From CAXPZW01 sp049594615 (GTDB taxonomy: Bacteria > Bacteroidota > Bacteroidia > Flavobacteriales_D > Sanyastnellaceae), in the NCBI GenBank assembly GCA_049594615.1, contig JBMYJR010000011.1:1-58601 (forward strand): 58,601 bases of DNA. The letters are read 5' to 3'. The position numbers and the translations under genes are program-made. The notes under the pieces are model-generated. The model saw only the letters and a program-made list of their open reading frames with translations, searched no databases and had not been told where the DNA came from. Positions 16,232-24,577 of the stretch are shown here, piece after piece; the stretch's first letter is position 1; the number at the start of each line of letters is the position of its first letter.

Positions 16232-18010
16232 TTACTCGCCGTAGATGTCGGCGATGGCCGCGGCGAAGTTCTTCTTGATGATTTTACGCTTGAGCTTCAA
16301 GGTGGGCGTCAACTCGCCGTCCTCGATGGTCCAAACGCGTTCGAGAACGCGCATTTGCTTGACCTGCTCCCATTTAGCAAAGCCTTCGTTGGCCGCCTGA
16401 ATATCGCGCCAGATGCGGTCGGTGATGTTCTTGTCAGTGTGGCAGGCGCTGTCGCCGGGGTAGGTGTGATTGTGGCGTTTGGCCCATTCTTGACAGGCCT
16501 CGTAGGCCGGTACAATGAGCACTGCAGGGAACTTCTGTCCCTCGCCGATGACCATGCACTGTTCCACAAAGCGCGACTCCTTGAAGGCATTTTCCAGCAG
16601 CTGGGGAGCCACGTACTTGCCTCCGGAGGTCTTGAACATTTCCTTCTTGCGGTCGGTGATGCGCAGGAAGCCTTCCTCCACCACACCGATATCGCCGGTG
16701 TGGAACCAACCGTCTTTGAGCACCTCGTCGGTTTTCTCTTGGTCCTTGAAATACCCGGTCATTACGTTAGGGCCTTTGACCAGAATCTCACCGTCTTGAG
16801 CGATGCGTACTTCTTGGTTGGCCAGGACTTTACCCACGCTGCCCACGCGGAGCATGCCGGGTTGATTCAGGGTGTTCACCGAGATCACAGGTGAGGTCTC
16901 GGTCAGTCCGTAGCCTTCAAATACCGGAATGCCCGCCCCGTTGAAGAAACGCGCCAGGCGAGGCTGCAACGCCGCTGAGCCGCAGGCCACCGCCTCGATT
17001 TCGGTCAGGCCAAGGGCCTCTTTCACCTTGCTGAACACCAGCTTGCGAGCAAAACGCAATTTGCGCTCGTACCCATTGCCATTGCGGCGGTCCGGCTCCC
17101 ATTTGAGTGCTTGCGCCACCGCCCACATGAACAGCTTGGCTTTGATGCCACCGGCCGATTGCCCCTTGGCTACAATGCCGTCGTAGAACTTCTCGAGCAA
17201 GCGCGGTACAGCCGTAAACACATGCGGCTTGGCATAATTCAAATCTTCCTTGATGGTCTCCAGGCTATCGGCAAAGTAAATGCTGACCCCGTTGTACATG
17301 TACAGGTAGTGCAGCATGCGCTCAAAGATGTGACACACCGGCAGGAAGCTCAAACAACGTGAGGTTCCCGGTGCGCGGTCCGGCAGACGCGGGGTGCTGT
17401 CTACCGCGTTGGACACGATGTTGCTGTGACGCAGCATCACCCCTTTGGGACGCCCAGTGGTGCCCGAGGTGTAAATGATGGTAGCCAAATCGCCGCCGTC
17501 CACATTGGCCATACGCTGGGTGACTTGGTCTTGAGTGGAGGTATCCGCCCCCAGTTCCAGCAGCGCAGACCAGTGGTCGCGGCCTTCGTATTGTTCAAAG
17601 GTCCACACGCCCTCCAGTGCAGGCACTTGGCTGCGGATGCTGGCCACTTTGTCGTACAACTCGTCGTTGGACACAAAGCAAAAGCGCGATTCAGAATGGT
17701 TGAGGATGTAGTCGTAATCCTCCTCGGTCATGGTGGGGTAGATCGGCACGTCGATGGCACCCACTTGGAGGATGGCCAAATCCATGATGTTCCACTCGCA
17801 GCGGTTGTTGTGCGAGATCAGGGCCACCTTGTCTCCAGGCTGGACCCCCAATTTGATCAGTCCGCGGCTGGCGGTATTGACCGCATCTACCAGTTCTTGA
17901 GTGGAGTAGGTTTTCCACTGACCGCCCACACGGGAGGTCATGCACAGGTCCAATGGGAAGTGCTCCAGCTGGTAATGCAAGAAGTCAAAAAGTCGGGTCG
18001 GTTGATCCAT
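16232..18010 (-). CDS. long-chain acyl-CoA synthetase (AMP-forming)
   Basis: A 592-residue AMP-binding enzyme of the FadD/long-chain ligase group. The P-loop-like motif TIIYTSGTTGRPKGVM is near residue 180, the A5-type motif GYGLTETSPVIS near 365, and the ATP-contacting segment DGWFHTGDIG near 430. The C-terminal catalytic Lys region reads LTPTLKLKRKII. It activates fatty acids to acyl-CoA via acyl-AMP. It heads the ligase-PAP2-crcB operon, which fits membrane lipid turnover. Confidence 0.94.
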   Translation of the reverse strand: MDQPTRLFDFLHYQLEHFPLDLCMTSRVGGQWKTYSTQELVDAVNTASRGLIKLGVQPGDKVALISHNNRCEWNIMDLAILQVGAIDVPIYPTMTEEDYDYILNHSESRFCFVSNDELYDKVASIRSQVPALEGVWTFEQYEGRDHWSALLELGADTSTQDQVTQRMANVDGGDLATIIYTSGTTGRPKGVMLRHSNIVSNAVDSTPRLPDRAPGTSRCLSFLPVCHIFERMLHYLYMYNGVSIYFADSLETIKEDLNYAKPHVFTAVPRLLEKFYDGIVAKGQSAGGIKAKLFMWAVAQALKWEPDRRNGNGYERKLRFARKLVFSKVKEALGLTEIEAVACGSAALQPRLARFFNGAGIPVFEGYGLTETSPVISVNTLNQPGMLRVGSVGKVLANQEVRIAQDGEILVKGPNVMTGYFKDQEKTDEVLKDGWFHTGDIGVVEEGFLRITDRKKEMFKTSGGKYVAPQLLENAFKESRFVEQCMVIGEGQKFPAVLIVPAYEACQEWAKRHNHTYPGDSACHTDKNITDRIWRDIQAANEGFAKWEQVKQMRVLERVWTIEDGELTPTLKLKRKIIKKNFAAAIADIYGE

Positions 18011-18031
18011 GACAAGGGGTTGTTGAAGACG

Positions 18032-18039
18032 GAAAGATA
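18032..18039 (-). promoter_or_regulatory. -7 box of the acyl-CoA ligase operon
   Basis: The minus strand reads TATCTTTC, one base off TAnnTTTG, 21 bases before the ATG at 18010. Confidence 0.5.
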
Positions 18040-18075
18040 ACGCATCGCTCCTTCCGGTTCAATATTCCTTCTCCA

Positions 18076-21060
18076 TCACGGGTTCGGAAGGCGTTCTGGG
18101 CGGGGTTGGATGCCGTACGCTTGGTAGATCACCTCTTGGATGCGCGTGCGAATGTCGAGGGTGATGAGCTTGCGGTTGGCCGCGTCTGGGTAGATGCGGT
18201 TGGACAGAAACACGTACACCAAATCGTGCTCAGGATCAGCCCAGGTCAGCGTGCCGGTGAAGCCCGAGTGGCCAAAGCTCGATGCGGAAGCCTCGTTGCA
18301 GGTGGGACCTGCGTTGAGTTGCAAGGTGGGTTTGTCAAAGCCAATGCCGCGGCGGTTGTCCTCGTAGCAGAAATGACAAGTAGTGTACTCCGAGATGGTC
18401 TCGGGCGAGAGGAATTGCATGCCCGCATAGTCACCACCACGCTCGAGCATGTGCATGAGCACCGCCAAGTCCCAAGCATTGGAAAACAAACCTGCGTGAC
18501 CGCCCACACCGCCCATCATGGCTGCGCCGGGATCGTGCACAAATCCGTGGATCAGTTGGCCTCGGAAGTACCCGTCTTCCTCGGTGGGTGCAATCACTCC
18601 GCGGTCCATGTACTCCAGCGGATTGTACCGCATCGAATGCAAGCCCAACGGCCGGTAATAGTGATCCAACGCATAGTCCGCCAGGCCAGTTCCGGTTTGC
18701 TGCTCTATGATGTCCTTGACGAAGTAGTACCCCAAATCCGAGTAACGGTAGTCCCGGTTTTCGCGCAGGCCGTTTTGCAGGATGACCTGCTTCATGCTGT
18801 CCACATAGGTGTCCATGATGAAACATTGATCGGCCACGCATACCGTGTACCCGTCGCTGGGCAGACGCTTGTAGACCGAGGGGTCCAGTCCTCCGGACAC
18901 CAGGGTTTGGGAGTAAAACGGGATCCACGGCTTCAACCGCGCTGTGTGGCTCAGCATCTCGCGCAGGTTCATGTTGAAGTGATCATTGGAATCCGGGATG
19001 GCGAGGTAGTCGCACAAGTTGTAGTCAGGGTGGACTTGGCCTTGCTCGTGCAACGCCATCAGCGATACTGTCGAAGCCGCCACCTTAGTGATGGAAGCCA
19101 AATCGTATACCGTCTCTTGGGTGACGGGCTTTTTACCTGCGTAGGTGTGGTGACCAAAGGCCTTGTCGTAGACGACAGTACCTTCTTTGACCACCAATAC
19201 GCGGCAACCGGGAAAGGCCTGTTCGGCAATGCCTTCGACAGCGATGGTATCGATGGCCGCCAAGCGGGTCGCTTCAATGCCGGTGTCCTCAGGAAAGCCC
19301 ATAGACAAACGCCCGTTGGGCTGGGTCACCAGTCCAAAGCCTTCGGGATACTTGGCGCTGATGGTGACCGGCAAGCGGCCTTGTGCACCGCGGGCACCCA
19401 CCATCATTTCGGCGAGTTCTTCCAGGGTGGCTTCCGAGTCCTGATAGGCCACCACCACGGCATCAATGCTTTCCCAATCACGCAGTTTACGCAGGGCATA
19501 CGGGTTGGCGGTGATGCCTACGGCAACCTGTGCGTCTACGCCGGCCAGCATGCGTAGGGCGTCTTGGGTGATGTTGTAGTTCTTGCTTCCGCGGTTGCTG
19601 GTGTTCTCAAATACGGCCAGCACCACATCATACTTGCCCAGCTTGGATTGCATGCTTTTGAGCGTGCTGAAATCCGGGTTGCGGCTCATCACCAAGTGCG
19701 CGGCGTCTAGGTGGCGGTCAACGGTGCGCACAAACGCATTCTTGCCGTCGCCTCCAATGGTCAGTGTTGCCCATTTGAGCGTGTCCGGACCAAGGGGAAG
19801 CAGGTCATTCTGGTTGCGTAAGACGGTCAGCGCCTCGCCTGCAATACGGTGTTCGAGGGCTTGAGCACGCGAGTCATTCAACCCTTCGGTCAGCCCTTCG
19901 AGCGGGTGCGGCGCCCAGTTGTGTAGGCCCGCCCACTCCTTGGTTTTGAGCACGCGGTGGCAACGCTCGGCAATGCGTTCTTTGGTCAGCACACTGTCGG
20001 CAATGGCCTGTTTGATGCGAGCCAGAGCGACCTTCACATCGCCAGGAAAAAGCAACACATCGTTGCCCGCCTCGAGCGCCTTGACGTGCATTTCACCAGG
20101 TTCAAAGTACTTGGCCAGCCCTTGCATGGTCATGGCATCGGTGAATACCAGACCTTCAAACCCGAGGCTATCGCGCAGCAGATCAGTAACGATCTTTTCG
20201 CTGAGGGTAGACGGCTTGAGCGCAGTGGAATCCAACGCGGGTACATACAGGTGCGCAATCATCACACTCCCCAATCCGGTCTTGGCCAACTCGCGGAACG
20301 GATACAGTTCCAAGCTGTCGAGCCGGGCACGGTCGTGCATGATGTAAGGGAGGTCTTTGTGGGAGTCCACATCGGTGTCGCCGTGTCCGGGGAAGTGTTT
20401 GGCACAGGCCAGTACACGGCCGTCTTGCAAACCGCGGGCGTAGGCATCACCCAGCACGGCCACGCGTTGGCGGTTTTCACCAAACGAACGGTTGTTGATC
20501 ACCGGATTCTTGGGGTTGTTGTTGACGTCCACCACCGGACCAAAATTCACGTGTACCCCAAGCGCACGCAGTTGACGCGCGCATTCCAACCCAAATTGGT
20601 AAGTCAACCCTGGAGAGTTGGCCGCCCCAAGGGTCATTTGACGCGGGTAGCGAATGGTGCTGTCCAATCGCATGCCTGGGCCCCATTCGGCATCCATGGC
20701 AATGAGCAGCGGCACCTTGCTGCGCTGCTGGTAATCGTTGGTGAGGGTGACTTGCTTGTGGGGAGACCCTTGCATGAAAATCAATCCCCCTACCTCGTAA
20801 TTGTCGATCAACGCACGGACCTCATTCTCGTGGGCAACGCCTTGATTGGAGTAGGCCGGAATCATGAACAGCTGGCCAATCATTTGGTCCAGCGTCAGGG
20901 TTTCCATCAGAGAGTCGGCCCAGGGCGTGGGGCGTTCCAGCATGGCGGCTTTTCGAGGGGTGATCTCCACCGGGGGCACGTCTCCCCTAACGCCTGCGCT
21001 GCAGGTGAAAAATGCGGTGGCCACTGCCAACGTCATCAACCAGATCCAATGCTGTTTCAT
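18076..21060 (-). CDS. fusion of NagZ-like GH3 hexosaminidase and serine beta-lactamase/transpeptidase domain
   Basis: A secreted protein of about 994 residues. After an N-terminal signal segment, the GH3 catalytic domain covers roughly 50-390. It shows the NagZ motif KHFPGHGDTDVDSH near 205 and the nucleophile segment VFTDAMTMQGL near 300. A Rossmann-like GH3 C-domain follows to about 590. The C-terminal third is a class C-like beta-lactamase domain with SxxK (LASITK, near 650), a YSD triad and a late HSGFTGT. The two halves suggest coupled cleavage of N-acetylglucosamine links and stem-peptide or D-amino acid bonds of peptidoglycan. ATG at 21060 is preferred to one at 21084, which overlaps the -7 box. 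Confidence 0.93.
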   Translation of the reverse strand: MKQHWIWLMTLAVATAFFTCSAGVRGDVPPVEITPRKAAMLERPTPWADSLMETLTLDQMIGQLFMIPAYSNQGVAHENEVRALIDNYEVGGLIFMQGSPHKQVTLTNDYQQRSKVPLLIAMDAEWGPGMRLDSTIRYPRQMTLGAANSPGLTYQFGLECARQLRALGVHVNFGPVVDVNNNPKNPVINNRSFGENRQRVAVLGDAYARGLQDGRVLACAKHFPGHGDTDVDSHKDLPYIMHDRARLDSLELYPFRELAKTGLGSVMIAHLYVPALDSTALKPSTLSEKIVTDLLRDSLGFEGLVFTDAMTMQGLAKYFEPGEMHVKALEAGNDVLLFPGDVKVALARIKQAIADSVLTKERIAERCHRVLKTKEWAGLHNWAPHPLEGLTEGLNDSRAQALEHRIAGEALTVLRNQNDLLPLGPDTLKWATLTIGGDGKNAFVRTVDRHLDAAHLVMSRNPDFSTLKSMQSKLGKYDVVLAVFENTSNRGSKNYNITQDALRMLAGVDAQVAVGITANPYALRKLRDWESIDAVVVAYQDSEATLEELAEMMVGARGAQGRLPVTISAKYPEGFGLVTQPNGRLSMGFPEDTGIEATRLAAIDTIAVEGIAEQAFPGCRVLVVKEGTVVYDKAFGHHTYAGKKPVTQETVYDLASITKVAASTVSLMALHEQGQVHPDYNLCDYLAIPDSNDHFNMNLREMLSHTARLKPWIPFYSQTLVSGGLDPSVYKRLPSDGYTVCVADQCFIMDTYVDSMKQVILQNGLRENRDYRYSDLGYYFVKDIIEQQTGTGLADYALDHYYRPLGLHSMRYNPLEYMDRGVIAPTEEDGYFRGQLIHGFVHDPGAAMMGGVGGHAGLFSNAWDLAVLMHMLERGGDYAGMQFLSPETISEYTTCHFCYEDNRRGIGFDKPTLQLNAGPTCNEASASSFGHSGFTGTLTWADPEHDLVYVFLSNRIYPDAANRKLITLDIRTRIQEVIYQAYGIQPRPERLPNP

Positions 21061-21081
21061 ACGCCTTCCAGATTCCTCAAA

Positions 21082-21089
21082 CAAAGGTA
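21082..21089 (-). promoter_or_regulatory. -7 box of the GH3/beta-lactamase gene
   Basis: The minus strand reads TACCTTTG, an exact consensus match, 21 bases before the ATG at 21060. The in-frame ATG at 21084 lies within the box and so cannot be the main start. Confidence 0.6.
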
Positions 21090-21184
21090 GCCCAACACGT
21101 CCCCTACACAGGGATGCGAAAAACCGGTTTTCAACAGCGGTTAGCGCAGATTGGGTGGGAAAGTGAACGCAGGAACCGTGCCGG

Positions 21185-21907
21185 TTATTCGGCTGCAGCA
21201 GTCAATTCAGCCGTTTTTTTTTCCTGCTCCTTGCGCACCAGGTTGAGTACAAAGGCGTACTGCTCCTCCATGGTGAGGTTGGTGTTGTCCAGCACAACGG
21301 CGTCTTTGGCTTGTCGCAACGGATCAGTTTCGCGCGTAGAATCCAGGTGATCGCGCATGTTGAGGTTGTTGACCACCTCCTCGAGGGTCACCGACATGCC
21401 TTTGGCCATGAGCTCGTCATAACGGCGCTGGGCACGCACCTTTCTGTCGGCGGTCACAAAGATTTTGAGCTCGGCGTCGGGCAACACCACGGTGCCAATG
21501 TCGCGCCCGTCCATCACCACTCCGCGGCTTTCGGCCATGCGCTGTTGCAAGCGTACGAGCTTTTGGCGCACCTCAACCACGTCGCTCACTTGGCTCACGT
21601 AGCTGCTGACCTGCAGCGAACGGATTTCCAACTCCACATTTTGACCGTTAAGGTAGGTCTCGCTCAATTGCTTATCGCTGTTGTAGCGGAAGGAGATGTA
21701 GGCGCTGTCGAGCGCCTTCACCAAGGCTTCGCGGTCCACTTTACCGTCTTTGATCACGCCTTGTTGGAGGGCATGGAGGGCAACCGCGCGGTACATCGCT
21801 CCGGTGTCAATGTAGATGTAGTTGAGCTCCTTGGCCACTTGTTTGGCCATGGTGCTCTTTCCACAGGACGAATAGCCGTCGATGGCGATGTTAATCTTGT
21901 TGTTCAA
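21185..21907 (-). CDS. cmk: cytidylate kinase
   Basis: A (d)CMP kinase of about 240 residues. It shows the P-loop GYSSCGKSTMAK, the substrate segment DTGAMYRAVALHA, and the GVVMDGRDIGTVVLPDAELK block. It phosphorylates CMP and dCMP for nucleotide recycling. The open frame extends to a TTG at 21940, but a perfect -7 box (21928-21935) lies inside that extension. The TTG at 21907, giving Met-Asn-Asn-Lys-Ile-Asn, is therefore the better start. It lies downstream of porQ on the same strand; porQ-cmk linkage is common in Bacteroidota. The C-terminus carries an extra Glu/Lys/Ala-rich tail. Confidence 0.9.
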   Translation of the reverse strand: MNNKINIAIDGYSSCGKSTMAKQVAKELNYIYIDTGAMYRAVALHALQQGVIKDGKVDREALVKALDSAYISFRYNSDKQLSETYLNGQNVELEIRSLQVSSYVSQVSDVVEVRQKLVRLQQRMAESRGVVMDGRDIGTVVLPDAELKIFVTADRKVRAQRRYDELMAKGMSVTLEEVVNNLNMRDHLDSTRETDPLRQAKDAVVLDNTNLTMEEQYAFVLNLVRKEQEKKTAELTAAAE

Positions 21908-21927
21908 AGCGCTCGATTTGATCCGTG

Positions 21928-21935
21928 CAAATATA
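21928..21935 (-). promoter_or_regulatory. -7 box of cmk, deciding its TTG start
   Basis: The minus strand reads TATATTTG, an exact match to TAnnTTTG, 20 bases before the TTG at 21907. It lies between porQ and cmk and would allow cmk to be expressed apart from porQ. Confidence 0.55.
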
Positions 21936-22004
21936 GCCAAACGCAGCGTGCCCTCCGGTATCAGACAGGGCTGTAATCCGCGTCAGAAAGCACGGGTGCG
22001 CACC

Positions 22005-23021
22005 TTACCAATTGGTGAATCCAGTAGCGATCGAGAGCTGATTGGTGGCCCCTGCAATGCTGTAGGTGGCCCGGGTGTAGTTGACGTCAAAGCGCTTCAC
22101 GCGCATGCCAAATCCCCACGAGAATCCAGCGGTTCCGGGTTTGTCGTTGACCTTGAGTTCCTGGCGGCGACGATAGTTGTAACCCATGCGCGCGTGGAAG
22201 TTGTCGCCGAGCAAAAACTCGGTCCCAAACACCATGTGGCGCATCAGTCTGTCGCCAAACTCCCAAGTGGTGTCTCCGATCACCTCGCCTGTGATGGGGT
22301 CGATGATGACCTGCGCATTGGGATCCGAATAGGTCAGGTCCCAGGTTTGCAGGTTCTCGGCCACGATGGTAAAGCGGAACGGCGCGTGCTTGAACTGCTT
22401 GGCAATACCCAATTGGATTTGGAAGGGCAGGTCTTCCTTGACCTCTTCGAAGTAGGTGTTGAACTGCACCCCCAGGTTGCGCACCACCAAACCGGCCGAA
22501 AAGCGCTTGGCCGGATTGAAGTAACTGGCCCCCAAGTCCAAGGCCGCAGCCGCAGAGTAGTAACTGTCCACCGCACTGTAAATGAACTTCGCAGAGGCCC
22601 CAACCGTCCAAGCCGTATCGATGGGCACCGCTCCCGAAAGCGAGAAAATGAAGTCGTTGGCCGTGAAGTTGCCGATGACCTGGCCGGTTTCATCGGTGCG
22701 GTCAAAGTCGCCATAACCCAAGTAAGAAACCGAGGCTGAAAAAGTGGCCAAACTGTCCACGTGGTGCCCGTAACTGGCATATCCGGCCCGCGAACCGGCA
22801 AAGTACCCCAAATAACCCATGGAGAGTTGTTGGTGGGCAAGCGAGTCCAGCAGCGCTGGGTTCATCAACGCCAGGTTGAGGTCGCCGTCGCGCACGGCAA
22901 TGTTGTTACCCCCGAGCGCGGCTGCGCGCGGAGCGTAGGGGATGTCCAGCGCTGCAAACGAAGTGCTGCCGCCGAGTTGAGCCAGGATGGATACAGGGGC
23001 CAAAAACAGGGCCCAGAGCAT
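22005..23021 (-). CDS. porQ: type IX secretion system protein PorQ
   Basis: An outer-membrane beta-barrel protein of about 338 residues. The ATG at 23021 gives the signal peptide MLWALFLAPVSILAQ. The mature start GGSTSFAALDIPYAPRAAAL and the following ALGG/NPALLDS pattern fit PorQ, a FadL-like barrel of the T9SS sortase (attachment) complex with PorU, PorV and PorZ. This complex cleaves the C-terminal sorting domain of cargo and attaches it to the surface. Two genes in this window encode such cargo (40762 and 51793). It lies directly upstream of cmk. Confidence 0.88.
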   Translation of the reverse strand: MLWALFLAPVSILAQLGGSTSFAALDIPYAPRAAALGGNNIAVRDGDLNLALMNPALLDSLAHQQLSMGYLGYFAGSRAGYASYGHHVDSLATFSASVSYLGYGDFDRTDETGQVIGNFTANDFIFSLSGAVPIDTAWTVGASAKFIYSAVDSYYSAAAALDLGASYFNPAKRFSAGLVVRNLGVQFNTYFEEVKEDLPFQIQLGIAKQFKHAPFRFTIVAENLQTWDLTYSDPNAQVIIDPITGEVIGDTTWEFGDRLMRHMVFGTEFLLGDNFHARMGYNYRRRQELKVNDKPGTAGFSWGFGMRVKRFDVNYTRATYSIAGATNQLSIATGFTNW

Positions 23022-23167
23022 TGTTGCCTTCAAGGTGTGTCTTGGGTTTCGTGGTGCAAACGCGGAGCGGGTGCCATTTATTTCGCGACCAGTCGGTTGC
23101 AAATGTGCACATTCGTAGGCGCAACAAAAACAGCATCGCTCCTGTTCTTATCTGCAAAGCTCGAATC

Positions 23168-23632
23168 ATGACCCACCTCAAACCCGGAGATCCCGCTCCT
23201 GACTTCTCGGCACCCGACCAAAACGGCAACACCCTCACCCTCGGTGATTTCAAAGGCCAAAAGCTGGTCCTGTTCTTCTATCCACACGACATGACCCCCA
23301 CCTGCACTGTGGAAGCCTGCAACCTGCGCGACCACTACGCTGAGCTGCAAAAGGCCGGTTACGCTGTACTTGGAGTGAGCGAAGACAGCGAGGCCAAGCA
23401 CCAGAAGTTCATCGCCAAACACGAACTCCCCTACCCCCTCATTGCCGATACCGAGCATCAACTCTTGAAGGCATACGGCGTCTGGGGTGAAAAGAAATTC
23501 ATGGGAAAAATTTACGACGGCACCCACCGCACCACCTTTGTGATCGACGAAAAAGGCGCGATCCAGCAGGTCATCACCAAAGTCAAAAGCAAAATCCACG
23601 CGGAACAAATTTTGGAGGGCGCCACGGCTTAA
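23168..23632 (+). CDS. bcp: thioredoxin-dependent peroxiredoxin (BCP/PrxQ type)
   Basis: A 154-residue peroxiredoxin. The peroxidatic Cys46 sits in the TPTC motif and the resolving Cys51 five residues later (DMTPTCTVEAC), the arrangement of the atypical two-Cys BCP/PrxQ class. It reduces hydrogen peroxide and organic peroxides using thioredoxin. The ATG at 23168 is preferred because the sequence upstream in frame has no family resemblance. It stands alone, divergent from porQ, with its own terminator. Confidence 0.94.
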   Translation: MTHLKPGDPAPDFSAPDQNGNTLTLGDFKGQKLVLFFYPHDMTPTCTVEACNLRDHYAELQKAGYAVLGVSEDSEAKHQKFIAKHELPYPLIADTEHQLLKAYGVWGEKKFMGKIYDGTHRTTFVIDEKGAIQQVITKVKSKIHAEQILEGATA

Positions 23633-23654
23633 GCCTGATCTTTCCTTTTACATG

Positions 23655-23680
23655 AAAAGCCGCTTATTGCGGCTTTTTTT
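23655..23680 (+). terminator. intrinsic terminator of bcp
   Basis: The arms AAAAGCCGC (23655-23663) and GCGGCTTTT (23669-23677) pair around a TTATT loop, and the T-run continues to 23680. It lies 23 bases after the bcp stop codon. Confidence 0.9.
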
Positions 23681-23740
23681 GTGAAGGTAAGATGAGGGCA
23701 AGTAGACGTGTTTCGTGCAAGGACGGGGCTTGAGGATCCT

Positions 23741-24388
23741 TTAGCTGTGGAAGACCAGGCGGAAGGCGATGCGGTCGAGGAAGAGTTGGTCTAAGACACC
23801 ATCCAATTCGGGCGAGGTACTGAAGCGGTAGAGGTTTTGGGTGCCGAAGATGTAGGTGATCTCAGGCGAAACATGGAAATGTCCGAAGTCGAAGTCTTTT
23901 CCCAGCCCCACTTCAAATGAGGTGAAGCGCTCCTGCAACCCCAACGCTTGGTTGAGTTCAGGCTGCAGGGCACGGCTGTAGCGCATGCCAAAGAGCACCG
24001 CAATGTTCTGGGTAAGGTTCTGGTGGGCAAACATGAAGTGAAAAGGCACCTCGATGTAGGTATTGGGCATCTGAAATTCCACAGAGGCGCCGTCGGGATA
24101 GGTGTACTGCAGGCTGTGGTTGACAAAGGCCAAGTTCACCCCCGGACGCAACCGTATGGATTCGCCCAAGTCCAGTTGAGCCTGTAACCCCAAATCCAAT
24201 CCGGGTTTGTTAACGGTACGCAGCGAGGCGCCATCCTCCATAACCCCGGTGGTTTGCAAGGAGAGCAAGCTGTGGTTGACTCCAACATTGAATCCGTATC
24301 CCACGCGCACCCCCCCATCATCTTGGGCGGCGGTTGAAAGCGAAATCACCAAGCAGAGCAGCAGAGAAAAACGTTGGCGTGGGTGCAT
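23741..24388 (-). CDS. PorT-like outer-membrane beta-barrel protein
   Basis: A 215-residue barrel protein with a signal peptide (MHPRQRFSLLLCLVISLSTA then AQ). It shows alternating amphipathic strands with the segment NTYIEVPFHFMF in the middle and a C-terminal FRLVFHS. The EVP(F/L)xxxF stretch and length fit the PorT family, which includes the T9SS/gliding protein PorT. Whether this copy is the true PorT or another small barrel cannot be settled by eye. No strong -7 box is visible in front of it. Confidence 0.7.
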   Translation of the reverse strand: MHPRQRFSLLLCLVISLSTAAQDDGGVRVGYGFNVGVNHSLLSLQTTGVMEDGASLRTVNKPGLDLGLQAQLDLGESIRLRPGVNLAFVNHSLQYTYPDGASVEFQMPNTYIEVPFHFMFAHQNLTQNIAVLFGMRYSRALQPELNQALGLQERFTSFEVGLGKDFDFGHFHVSPEITYIFGTQNLYRFSTSPELDGVLDQLFLDRIAFRLVFHS

Positions 24389-24521
24389 TGTGTTTGTAGT
24401 CGCCCTTAAAACGGAAGACGCCCATGCTTATTGCTGAACGCAGATCAGCGGAGGATTGGGGCTTTGCGCAAAGACGTTCAAAGTCTTCGCGTGTGGCGCC
24501 CAACAGGGGTCACCCACAAAC

Positions 24522-24551
24522 AAAACCGCCCGATCCATGGGACCGGGCGGT
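24522..24551 (-). terminator. terminator of the M16 peptidase operon
   Basis: On the minus strand a stem of ACCGCCCG and CGGGCGGT pairs around an 11-base loop and is followed by TTTTG. It lies 26 bases after the stop codon of the gene at 24578. The T-run is short, so efficiency is uncertain. Confidence 0.65.
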
Positions 24552-24577
24552 GTCAATCTTGTTGGAGATTCCGGGGA

